Below are positions 51,901-64,000 of a stretch of 64,000 nucleotides of DNA, piece by piece; position 1 is the stretch's first letter, and the number at the start of each line of letters is the position of its first letter. A program made the translations under genes and the position numbers. The notes under the pieces are model-generated. The model did not search any database. It was not told the origin of the DNA and saw nothing but the letters and a program-made list of their open reading frames with translations. The stretch is taken from the NCBI GenBank assembly GCA_003864495.1, contig ML133443.1, forward strand, positions 1,797,486-1,861,485, written 5' to 3'. The DNA comes from Nemopilema nomurai. Its lineage: Eukaryota > Cnidaria > Scyphozoa > Rhizostomeae > Rhizostomatidae.

Positions 51901-54900
51901 AGTCAAGCTCACGAGAGGGCGATGACTCTAATTGTGCTTTTAATTACTGATAGTTTTAACTGAGTTTTACACCGTAGTGTATGATCCAGCTTATATAAAA
52001 TCCTGAGATTGGCATACGATTAAAATCATGCTTACGATTTTCCAAGAATCGCAGAGGCGAGGGCCGCCGACGGAGATCCAGGTTTCTTCTTTCCAAGAGA
52101 CAAAGCTAGGCCGTAGCGGTCCTTCAGGTAAAGCAATAACACCAAGTTAAATCATAAAGAACGAACAACAACTATCAGAATATACAATAAAGACAATATT
52201 CCAAAATACATAGCTATAATTAGTCTGTGTGATGAGTGCACAAGCAGGAAACTCGGAGTAACAAAGAACATGTCTCATTTCTAGCCTGTCTTCTATTATA
52301 TCTATTGCTTTTTGCACATCGAGCACTGTTATGTCAGAATTGACAAAACAATCTAGAATATAATTACGAATATATAGTTCTAGTTTTTCTAAAGAATGGC
52401 TTACGCTGAACATCAACTATTACATCAACTTACATTTAGTAGCTTCCACAATAAATGGATCCTTTTTATAAATGAAGAAGCCACAACGCTCTAACATTTA
52501 GGCCTCCGTACAATTAGTGTCGAAATTCATTGATTCTATCTATGCATTTTCTTAACACTAATCATGGCTCTTCCTAACGGTTAAAGAGGGATACGGTGAT
52601 ATTTAGTCACCAGTAATAGAAAAGTAGCTAGGTATTTGCTTGTGTCGTCACTCTGAGAGAAACCTCTTAATGCATTATTGCAATGGCTTTCTATTTTCGC
52701 CGCCCTTCTTTCTTAATTACCATGAGGTGGAGGTACGTTCGGCGCTTCGTCAGTTTTTTCTTCTCCCTTTCCAACTTCTCTTGATGTGCTACGTGTTTGT
52801 AGTAGTCCGTCAATGCAGAAATCTGTCAAAAAGCGAAAAGTTGAATCGGTTGTATTTTGCCAACTTTATATGAAAGACGTAGAAATACTGCTTTCTTTCA
52901 AAACAGTTCTACACAAGAGCTGCAGTTACAACAACGTTTTGAATGGATGAACGGGAATGTGCACCTAAAGGAGGCTAACGATATAAAAGCACTGATGAAA
53001 GAGAAATACCACATCTGCGGTTATCAATGTGCTGAAACATTAATCAGTGCTCTAGCTAGGGGTTACAAGTTTTGGAACAAAGAATAATGATTGAAGATCG
53101 TGTAATCTAATAGTACTGACGCCAAAGAGAATGACAGGCAATCGTTGATACGAAAAAATATTCATTCAATCAAGTTATTTTCAGGTAGAAACAGAAAAGT
53201 CTAAATTTGCAGCACAGATTGTTGAAGTGACGTAGTAACAATCAGAATCTCTCATAAACACACACGCATTAGTCAACCCATAATCTAAAAAGTATTGATG
53301 AAATTCGCATCAGCTCTTTTGATTGATAAGAAAAATAAAATGTTTATTAATTAGGGGTTTGGACTTACATGCTTTGCGTTAGGATGTTCTAATTCAGGCC
53401 AACCACCACTTGCTATAAAAAGAATACTTCAAATGAAACTGTTCTGTGAAAGTAAGGTTTTTTTATTGAGCAATACGAAATGTTTTTTGTATGACAAATC
53501 ATTATTTATCTAATATTTTCCATTCAGGGATAAGATGAGATTTCAAATAAAAAATAACCAAGTAATAATACAAAATAACCAGAAAAATAAACATGCTTGT
53601 GACAGAATACTGCAAATTAAAATGATAACCAAAGAACGTTAGCAGGGTTTAACAAGCCCACATCTATGTGACCGCAAGGTACTGTCTTAGTAAAAATAAG
53701 TTAGATTGCATTGGAATGGTAATGATTCCATCATGCAATCTTTCATTACTAGCTATTTTCTCAAAAGCCATTCACCACACAACAACTCAATTTAAACCAT
53801 GTTAATTCAAAATTCTGAACACATTTAACACAATAATTTCATTAGAATTGTAAGAAAGGATCTTTGCCACCCCTTCTGATAAACATTTACTACTTTGTAC
53901 ATACAAGAAGAACCAATAGAACAAATGCAGTGGAACCAATTAAAGGAGGTATCCTTCTGATGGTATGACTTCAGCATTTGATTCCCCTAATTTTGTATTT
54001 TGTATTTCATTAATGTGAAGTATAATTTATTTGAGAACATTTATCGGAAACGTTTTGAATACATTCATAACTTCATGATAAGAACCACGTGAAGCAAGAA
54101 GTGATTGCAGGCCCCTACCTGTTGGCTGATCCTCTAAACCAGCATCCCTGGATGTCCACCGGCAAAAGGAGCAGAACAGGTAGTGCATCTTTTTTGCGGC
54201 CGGTGATTTACCAGGTTCTGGTGTCTTGCCTAATGGGCTGCTTGGAACATTAACAGCTGTGGCACGGATGACCAAGGTATTTGAACAGCTGGGACAATCA
54301 AAGCAATTTCCACATCTGTAAAGGCAAAAGTCTTGATCAAGATTACTGGCTTTCCCTTGTGAAAAAAGGTAAAATAAAAACAGCACTTTTATACAAAATC
54401 AAAGGTTTTGCAAAAAACTGGTATAAGCTCAATGGGATGACCCTTTTCTTAACAATTATCTTTACGAGGATAAAAGAAAGCATCTTATAAATAACTATGA
54501 ATAAAATTGCGTAGGGAGAAGTTCAGTTTATCAACAACAACAGGCGACATTAACATATACATGTTTGTGCATATGTATCTCAATTGCTAACTGACTTTTT
54601 AATATGTTAAAAACCAGCACATTATAATCATAGAGAGCCAAAGTTGTAATGATCGTCATTAAAAAAGTGTACATAAAATTTAGGGAAGTTCAATGATGAT
54701 TGTGAGATGTCGGACAAAAAGGCACTGTTGGATAAAACAGGCAGTTCAAACCACCACTCTTAGAAGACAGAAAATTTAATAACTCATATATAAAATGTCT
54801 AATCTAACAACTTGATATTCATTTGAGAACATGTAATTGTTATAAAGATAATAATCAAAGCAGAAAAATCTGTCTCAGCTTTATCTATTGCAATTACCAA

Positions 54901-57737
54901 GTTTGTTGACAGCTTCAATAAGAAGAATAACTTATCCTGTGCAACATTTTGATTTATAATTCCATCTTATCACTGAATGGAAAGTATTAGATCAATAATG
55001 GTTTGCTATTTTTAATGGAATACTCTCACAATTTCATATTAAGTCTTATAGATAATAAATGAATTCAACAAGGATATCAGAGATTCTATGAGCTTCTCAA
55101 CATCACAAACAGGACACATGGTAAGTTAATTTTTTAGACTGTGGCGTTCCTAAGAGGGGCGTAGGGGGGGACTTGGCCCCCCCCAAAATTTTTGTTGGCC
55201 CCTTCATTTGCATTCCCACTTTTCTAAAAACATATTACTTCATTGGTCAGTGTTTCAGCCCATATGCGCTATACATAGCTTTTTAAATGACTTTTTGGGC
55301 ATTTGAAAACAAGAAAATTTAGGTCACCTTGAAACAGTGGCAAATTCAAGGAGGGGCACCTTCTTCACTTAATTCAAACAGCCTGGCATACTTTGTGAAA
55401 TTTGGCACCCCTTTTCAAAAACATATTTTAAATATCTATTTTGAAGAGAAAGGAAGCCTCCAGACGCTGCCCCATTGGCAGTTGAAGCCTTTGTTGCATG
55501 TTAATGCTTGCCCAAAAAGAATAGCTTGAAGATGCACATGTGTTTTTTCAGGAAGAAAAATTATCTCAGTCAATTCAACATCATTGAGATGTGCATTGTG
55601 AACCAGCGATCACCCTTTCTTTCTTTCCCAGTCTTAGCAGGATTCCCCCCCTCCCAATTTTTTTCTAAAACTCAATAATCAATCAGAATTGTTGAACTGT
55701 TTATTCTAAGTGGTTTTGTATTTATTTTGTTAACTTTTTGTCCTGGAGATGCATCTTTAGCCACTTTACAAGACTCAATTTCAAATTTCTCTTTTGTGTT
55801 GGACCAAATGTCACTAAACTTGATTCTTAGTGCTCCCAGGCTCAATTTCATGGTCCCTTCTCTGAAAATATAAACCTTAAGTTGTGTTCAGTCTATATAC
55901 TACTGGTTTTGTGCAACTGGAAATAGTTTTCATAGAACGTGAAATGAGAACCTTGTCATCGGAAATTGTTTTATAAAGTGTGCACTCATAACATCGCCAG
56001 AAATTGTTCTATAGAGCGTACACACATAGCAAATTTCTGAACATTTTTTGGGGCCCCTGTAAACAACTGCCCCCCCCCCCAATTTTCTCTGGACCCAGCC
56101 CTGCTTTAGTGTCAATCATAATTTTATAAACAAATTCTGTGATGCCCCCCCCCCAGTTTTTTTCAAGCAAGAATCACCACTGTATATAGCATATCAAATT
56201 TATAAGTCTGTTTAACATTATTCCTACCTGTTTTTCTTCAGCTTTGCCTCTGCTGAAGGCATGTTCTCCAGACAATTTGGACAATAATATGAATCCACCT
56301 ATAGAAACAATGATATCAATCTAAAATATTACAAATATGAATGGACAGAGGGTGCCTTTCTGTTCCACCTTGTAACACCTTTTAGCAACATGGTCAGGCA
56401 ATTTGAAAATACTTGAGCTTTACTAGAATCTGGGCCAAATAGTAGAACAAATGTAAAAAATTGTAAAATGAAAGCTTAAGAGATCTACTATTGCAATACT
56501 TACTTGCAAAATGATGAAAAATGATGAATGATGAAAAATGACTCATTCCCTTTTCCTTCCTTTACCATTGTTTCAACGAGAGTCAATAATAAGATAGCTA
56601 TTGAACTTGCAGATTAGGATGGCCGTGCCTATGCAACACGAGTCCTAAAAGTAATCATGGCCCCTCTTGATTATCTCACAATTGTCTTTTAGTGGGTCAT
56701 GCAAAGTAATCTATTAAACAAATAGCATCGAGAGAAAGAGCGCCTCACAGCAACACAGCAATTCCGCAGCCATATTTCTCTGGGTCAGCTTTAAAATGAC
56801 ATCGTACCAAAATTGCGACCCATGGTCATTTGACATCCACATAACAAGACCTCTCTGACCAAGGTAGTCAAGTCATCCAGCAATTACATTGCCCTTTTGG
56901 AGGCCAAGAGCACAGGGCCGTGGAGAACAGATATGGGGCAATTGGAATCCTACTGGAAAGGGCCACTAACCTTCGGTCTAATATCAAAACGTAAACTGCT
57001 AATTAAAAACTGAACCCTGATACTGCAAAAACTTGGATATTTTATCAGGTGAAATACTTCTCCAGTTGAAAGGGTGCAACAGAACAATGGGTGTGGTTAT
57101 ATTGTGGCAGGTGGGCGTTTCCATTCCGACCAAGAAATTGATTACCAAACAATTTTCATTTTGAGCCGCCCCTGCTGTCAACTAGTGTTGGGATAGAAAA
57201 CCATTTGGAAGATTCTTAGAGCTATTCAGACATAGTACAGGAAAACATTAGCATTTAACATTTTTCTTCTTTATGTGTCGTGCCCCAGTGCATGCCCAAT
57301 GAAAATAATTCGGGTGGTAAACGCACCCTTATCCAACACCTCTCTCAATTCTAATCTATTCACTTTTAGTCAATTTTGCACTCTAATGACAGCGGTTGTT
57401 CTGAGTATAAATTTTTTATATAACGCTGAGACTTTTCATCAATGTCAAGTCCATCAAGTATATCAAACAATTCATCATGTTCAACTTTATCGAAATCATT
57501 TGAGTAATCAATAAAACACAAATGAAACATTAACATCTAATAAACATTTACTTTAGGCCTTGAGTTACTCACCTCGTGAGAAACACATTCGGGGCATCTC
57601 AGCTTTGAACAGTGCCTACAAAAATACAGTCTAGATACTGGCTTCATTGTTTTGCAAGAACACTGGTACAAAATTTCTTCGCCAGTCCCTATAATCAGCC
57701 GTGCCATGGAATTCGACAGAAGGGCGTCTGCCGCCAT
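45728..57737 (-). CDS. DCTN4: Dynactin subunit 4 (p62), fifteen exons
   Basis: Component of the pointed-end complex of dynactin, the cofactor that ties cytoplasmic dynein to cargo. Exons in transcript order: 57573-57737, 56228-56298, 54119-54315, 53369-53412, 52721-52822, 52036-52121, 51733-51833, 50958-51012, 50594-50648, 49819-49892, 49008-49062, 48400-48507, 47743-47843, 46832-46913, 45728-45952. They total 1521 nt (506 aa plus stop; human about 460) with all phases matching. The N-terminal third has paired CxxC motifs (LYFCRHCSKLRCPECVSHE, YYCPNCLENMPS, CGNCFDCPSC, FCSFCRWTSRD), the zinc-binding region of p62. Then come a charged coiled segment, the YPRHK...[14 protein letters not shown] region and beta-rich C-terminal segments (EEIVLTITNPTD). 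The longer C-terminal tail accounts for much of the extra length. The start lies in a TISU-like context. Confidence 0.96.
45960..46140. repeat. AATATAACACAGTCAA-type degenerate repeat
   Basis: Words such as ATATTACACAGTCAATACC, ACAATATAACAAGTTCC and CAATATAACACAGTCAAATC recur through this part of DCTN4 intron 14. Imperfect and low confidence as one array. Confidence 0.45.
46832..46913 (-). CDS. DCTN4: DCTN4 exon 14
   Basis: 82 nt, phase 2 in and phase 0 out. It reads VIQSRQANKVWFYARIKPLT and then ASTEGVK, matching human IIAFRKANKVGIFIKVTP. Confidence 0.9.
47743..47843 (-). CDS. DCTN4: DCTN4 exon 13
   Basis: 101 nt, phase 0 in and phase 2 out. It reads IILPKVPVPIAAKDASTEFD and then EFDVPTDHFEDDP, matching human VVVPPKELVLAGKDAAAEYD. 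Confidence 0.93.
48400..48507 (-). CDS. DCTN4: DCTN4 exon 12
   Basis: 36 codons, phase 0 in and out. It reads EEEIVLTITNPTDSVMQVNF and then an acidic REVEEGDEGFEQ; the TNP(T/V) turn is conserved. Confidence 0.92.
49008..49062 (-). CDS. DCTN4: DCTN4 exon 11
   Basis: 55 nt, phase 2 in and phase 0 out, reading NYTPQVKIAKVPPLRHDK. It matches human NYIPEVRIMSIPNLRYMK. Confidence 0.92.
49353..49580. repeat. TAGCCTCTACTACAAATAG minisatellite, hairpin-capable
   Basis: About twelve copies of a 19-base unit in DCTN4 intron 10. Units containing CTACTACAAATAGTAG have a 6-bp inverted repeat with a CAAA loop; others carry CAAATGTTAG or CAAACGTTAG variants that weaken the stem. Confidence 0.93.
49819..49892 (-). 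CDS. DCTN4: DCTN4 exon 10: [12 protein letters not shown] motif
   Basis: 74 nt, phase 0 in and phase 2 out. It reads [20 protein letters not shown] and then QLGA, nearly identical to human p62. Confidence 0.96.
50594..50648 (-). CDS. DCTN4: DCTN4 exon 9: YPRHK motif
   Basis: 55 nt, phase 2 in and phase 0 out. It reads EFYPRHKQMLVRRSMRCK. The acceptor GTCATAG is chosen because it keeps phase with exon 8; a nearer CTCTAG acceptor would not. Confidence 0.88.
50958..51012 (-). CDS. DCTN4: DCTN4 exon 8
   Basis: 55 nt, phase 1 in and phase 2 out. It reads PSIQQRLAHPAKQPSEC, matching human TTLQQRLLQPDFQPVCA. Confidence 0.85.
51733..51833 (-). CDS. DCTN4: DCTN4 exon 7: acidic segment
   Basis: 101 nt, phase 2 in and phase 1 out. 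It reads KVSDVALPKLEEPVSEVEEL and then SDEYYTKEVIIEE; DEYYT matches the human EDYYTRPV. Confidence 0.9.
52036..52121 (-). CDS. DCTN4: DCTN4 exon 6
   Basis: 86 nt, phase 0 in and phase 2 out. It reads DRYGLALSLGKKKPGSPSAA and then LASAILGK, matching human DKYGLGTRLQRPRAGASIST. Confidence 0.88.
52721..52822 (-). CDS. DCTN4: DCTN4 exon 5: charged helix
   Basis: 34 codons, phase 0 in and out. It reads ISALTDYYKHVAHQEKLERE and then KKKLTKRRTYLHLM, a likely coiled coil matching human [20 protein letters not shown]. Confidence 0.93.
53369..53412 (-). CDS. DCTN4: DCTN4 exon 4
   Basis: 44 nt, phase 1 in and phase 0 out, reading SGGWPELEHPNAKH. It matches human SGGWQEPENPHTQR. Confidence 0.9.
54119..54315 (-). 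CDS. DCTN4: DCTN4 exon 3: CGNCFDCPSC and FCSFCRWTSRD
   Basis: 197 nt, phase 2 in and phase 1 out. It begins CGNCFDCPSCSNTLVIRATA, includes a Pro/Lys linker longer than in vertebrates, and ends YLFCSFCRWTSRDAGLEDQP. Confidence 0.96.
55135..56165. repeat. Poly-C/poly-G-studded repeat-like island in DCTN4 intron 2
   Basis: It contains GGGGGGGACTTGGCCCCCCC at 55165-55196, a C-rich block near 55645, C11 at 56070-56080 and C10 at 56145-56154, each next to AATTTTT/AGTTTTT. This recurrence within 1 kb looks like a decayed interspersed repeat. No transposase-like frame or clear terminal inverted repeats were found. Confidence 0.4.
56228..56298 (-). CDS. DCTN4: DCTN4 exon 2: second Cys cluster
   Basis: 71 nt, phase 0 in and phase 2 out. 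It reads VDSYYCPNCLENMPSAEAKL and then KKN, almost identical to human p62. Confidence 0.96.
57573..57737 (-). CDS. DCTN4: DCTN4 exon 1: first Cys cluster
   Basis: 55 codons from MAADALLSNSMARLIIGTGE, then LYFCRHCSKLRCPECVSHE, phase 0 out at GTGAGT. The frame is open further upstream without similarity, so the MAAD Met, in a strong context, is chosen. Confidence 0.93.
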
Positions 57738-57741
57738 TTTG
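57730..57741 (-). promoter_or_regulatory. TISU/YY1-like element over the DCTN4 start codon
   Basis: The gene strand reads CAAAATGGCGGC across the ATG. The TISU consensus SAASATGGCGGC differs at one position (A for S at -1). In vertebrates TISU combines YY1-driven transcription with initiation from very short leaders. Confidence 0.5.
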
Positions 57742-57933
57742 ACAGCTGTATAACAAGACTGTGGGAAGGAGCGCGTGCCACGCAGGGACAGACGGGGTAA
57801 AAGGAAAGCCATTTCTTTGGAAAAATACAGTAACACAAACATGAGGCTACTCTTGTCATATATAGATGCTCAAATTTTCATTACAAAAGAAAACCTCAGC
57901 GAAATTTTTCCATTGACGGGACTAACATTCACT

Positions 57934-58013
57934 GGTCGCGTAGAAATTTGCTAATGCAACAAATGCAGCAGGTGCTTCTTGGCCGCGTAGAAATTTGCAA
58001 ATGCAACAAATGC
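57934..58013. repeat. Two 33-base direct repeats upstream of DCTN4
   Basis: GGTCGCGTAGAAATTTGCTA... at 57934-57966 and GGCCGCGTAGAAATTTGCAA... at 57981-58013 differ at two positions, with a 47-base period. They lie about 200-280 bases before the DCTN4 start codon. Confidence 0.9.
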
Positions 58014-58860
58014 TATGGCGTTGTTTAACATTCAATCATGTGATGATACATGATTTATCAAAGTGGGTGTGTATTGCATTCCTTGCAGCGGCTTTAGGTA
58101 ATAGATGGTCCTTGTTTCAGTGAACTGTCTGTGGATTATGCTGTCACCACTGATCAGTGGCTATGATATACGATAAATTGAATATTCAAACAAGATGACG
58201 TCATTTCTTGGAATGTATACAGCAAAATCTTATGTTTCAATTGGTCGGGACATTGGACCGATTGTGTTATCCGGTGGCCTGAAAAAAATCACAACAAATG
58301 AAAATCATAGGCAGAACGGCCCAACCGGGTTCCAATCACCAATGGATGATCGGCCACATACCTTTTCGCAAAAAGTTTCACCTCTTTTCACCCATTCAGA
58401 ATAATGAAAAATGCCAACAAATAGCGTTTATTCTCTTTTATAACAACGAAACTCTTCGTACAAATTATCAACATCTTGCGGTAAAAGCTCAAGGTATACC
58501 ACATGTAAAAAGGCAAATTTAGCTGACAGTGGGATGTATCGTTCAACGAAGGGTGGTCTGGCGATAGGGGCGTATGAAACATGTTTTGAATGGCACTTTC
58601 GCCATGTTTCTTATGTTTTAGAAAGGACTGCTTTAGAAACCCAAGCGTAGTTGCGAGAGGATAGGTAATAAACACAATTAGACAAACGTGTACCTTTGTT
58701 AATACTTCTTGTACGTCTGCGACATTACAAGAGGATGTTTTGGTTACAAAGCGGGAAGAAAAGGAAAACCTTCGTGCACTTTGAATCAATTGGTGATCCC
58801 TACTTCTATACCGAAGTTGGCTTGGATGGTGCTCAACGCAAATTAAGTCATGATATGATG

Positions 58861-58894
58861 TTGCTCTTGCTGCTGTTGTTGTTGCTGCTGCTGT
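58861..58894 (-). repeat. CAG/CAA triplet tract
   Basis: The - strand reads CAGCAGCAGCAACAACAACA and continues with CAR triplets, eleven in all. Non-coding as far as can be seen; it yields a poly-Leu frame on the + strand. Confidence 0.8.
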
Positions 58895-59838
58895 TAGACT
58901 TCTCTACCCCTGGCACCCAATACTGATGGCAAGAGTTTTTTAAGAATTAATATCCTCTCTTTTTAGAAAGCTCTTCCTTTTGAAGCTTGTAAACTCGATG
59001 AATCGTTTCTTTCCAAGTCCGCAAAATGAATCAATTTTCGTGTTGATCCTAAAATAATGATTTGTTAGAAACTACGTTAAAAGAATTTAAGCATACTTAA
59101 AGTACTTTTTTCGATCCGCAACTGGCTATTTATTTCGTCAGCTCTTGGCTTTTCGACGTTTGCTAACTCTGAGGAATGTTGGAGTGTATTCTCGCAATTT
59201 TCAAATACAGATTTCTTCAGATAACCTTAACTTTGTTTTCTCGATGTTTGGCTATCACTTGCTGCTATTCATATTTAAATTGATCAAAGTGCAACCAAAA
59301 TAAAAATTCGGCCTACACATTAACGTAAAATTGGCTAACATCCATTAAGATCATGACATCATAAGCTGGAAGTAGAAGTTCCATAACTACGACTGCACCA
59401 AACTCTAGCAAGAAAATCAGCAAAGCAAAAAAGCTTCCATAGGAAACATAAGCCATTAATTTCAAATTAACATCATTATACAATATTTCCATTGTTGAAT
59501 GGGGAAGCCAAACATTTACAGAAGTATCAACGAAAACATTACTCATTCGAACCTAGTTCACCGTTTGGTTTTTACGAAAATCAATTGCAATAACACGAAT
59601 ATAGCATATACTTTTACATTATGAAATTAAAAAGAGTGAAATCGGGTGCTCAAATTTGTAAATTCACACAAATGCGTATCCAGTTAAGCAAAAATTTCAA
59701 TTTATACATTCCAACTTAAAAATAAATCTCAGTGGTAATTGTCTAAAAGAGAAGCTTACAAAATGTTAAATTTCGATCACAATATCACTGCAAATGGCAG
59801 TCATAAGAATCCTTCAATTAGAAACCGAGCTCTGTTTT

Positions 59839-63817
<3,979 letters not shown>

Positions 63818-63996
63818 CTACAGAACAAAAATGTATGTTTGTTGAATAGAGAAATTCACTCTCATCACAAAGATCCCATTCAACATGATTTGATGGGAGT
63901 CAAAAAAGAGGAAATCCTCTATGAATTAGTCAGGAAATAATTACTCTGCAAAATACTATCCATTAGTAGCCTCAAAAAAGTCTTCTTCCGGTTTAC

Positions 63997-64000
63997 CTGT
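63997..64000 (-). other. Possible donor edge of an upstream Rab exon
   Basis: The - strand begins ACAG|GTAAAC at the window edge, a good 5' splice site. It is about 180 bases before the acceptor at 63818, so an exon of the Rab transcript may end here and extend beyond the window. Confidence 0.4.

Larger units (their letters stand above)
57738..59838. other. Intergenic region between the Rab gene and DCTN4
   Basis: 2.1 kb on the same-strand side. It holds a tandem 33-base duplication (57934-57966 and 57981-58013), a short CAG/CAA triplet tract (58861-58894) and, presumably, the Rab 3' untranslated region and DCTN4 promoter. AATAAA on the - strand at 59129-59134 may end the Rab transcript. No other gene is recognised. 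Confidence 0.5.

Noticed and set aside
52640..52873. Frame with a hydrophobic stretch on the + strand
   Set aside because: It is antisense to DCTN4 exon 5, which has clear similarity on the other strand.
58860..58920. Candidate last Rab exon ending in Asn/Ser-rich sequence
   Set aside because: It has no prenylation cysteines; the exon at 59839-59961 ends in CC and fits better.
58195..58926. Several overlapping frames between the Rab and DCTN4
   Set aside because: No splice-consistent exon or family resemblance; the poly-Leu part comes from the CAG/CAA tract.

Overview
This is a stretch of an intron-rich, AT-rich animal nuclear genome. It has no operons, no ribosome-binding-site logic and no tRNA or rRNA that I could see. 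Exons of 29-247 bases with GT/AG borders carry conserved metazoan proteins. A TCF with a complete C-clamp, the very high intron density and roughly 1 kb introns suggest an invertebrate, perhaps a cnidarian. Sequence alone does not fix the species.

Four genes can be rebuilt exon by exon with consistent splice phases. (1) A TCF/LEF transcription factor lies on the + strand in nine coding exons (4990-18466): beta-catenin-binding N-terminus, HMG box, C-clamp and acidic tail. (2) CLN3/battenin, a lysosomal multi-pass membrane protein, lies on the - strand in sixteen exons (43280 down to 24282, about 455 aa). (3) Dynactin subunit 4 (DCTN4/p62) lies on the - strand in fifteen exons (57737 down to 45728, 506 aa). 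(4) A Rab GTPase of the Rab32/38/29 group lies on the - strand in six exons (63790 or further upstream, down to 59839, 221 aa). TCF and CLN3 are tail to tail across 5.8 kb of apparently empty DNA. CLN3, DCTN4 and the Rab follow head to tail with gaps of about 2.4 and 2.1 kb.

The first 4.7 kb holds no recognisable gene, but has a CpG/GC-rich patch near 2.55-2.9 kb. Introns contain several tandem repeats: a CCCCTCTTGTAA minisatellite filling most of a TCF intron, a hairpin-capable 19-bp minisatellite in DCTN4, and a 615-base GAT/GGT array in the last Rab intron. DCTN4 intron 2 carries an island of poly-C/poly-G interrupted repeat-like sequence. Most long open frames outside the exons are shadows or chance, including the poly-Asp, poly-Met and poly-His frames over the GAT array.

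The most useful points are: a one-base deletion that breaks the TCF HMG-box frame (probably a sequence error); a second in-frame 5' splice site that would remove the TCF basic tail; a Rab with an unusual switch II; a Rab exon that may continue past the window edge; and a TISU/YY1-like element on the DCTN4 start codon. I found no convincing previously undescribed system.
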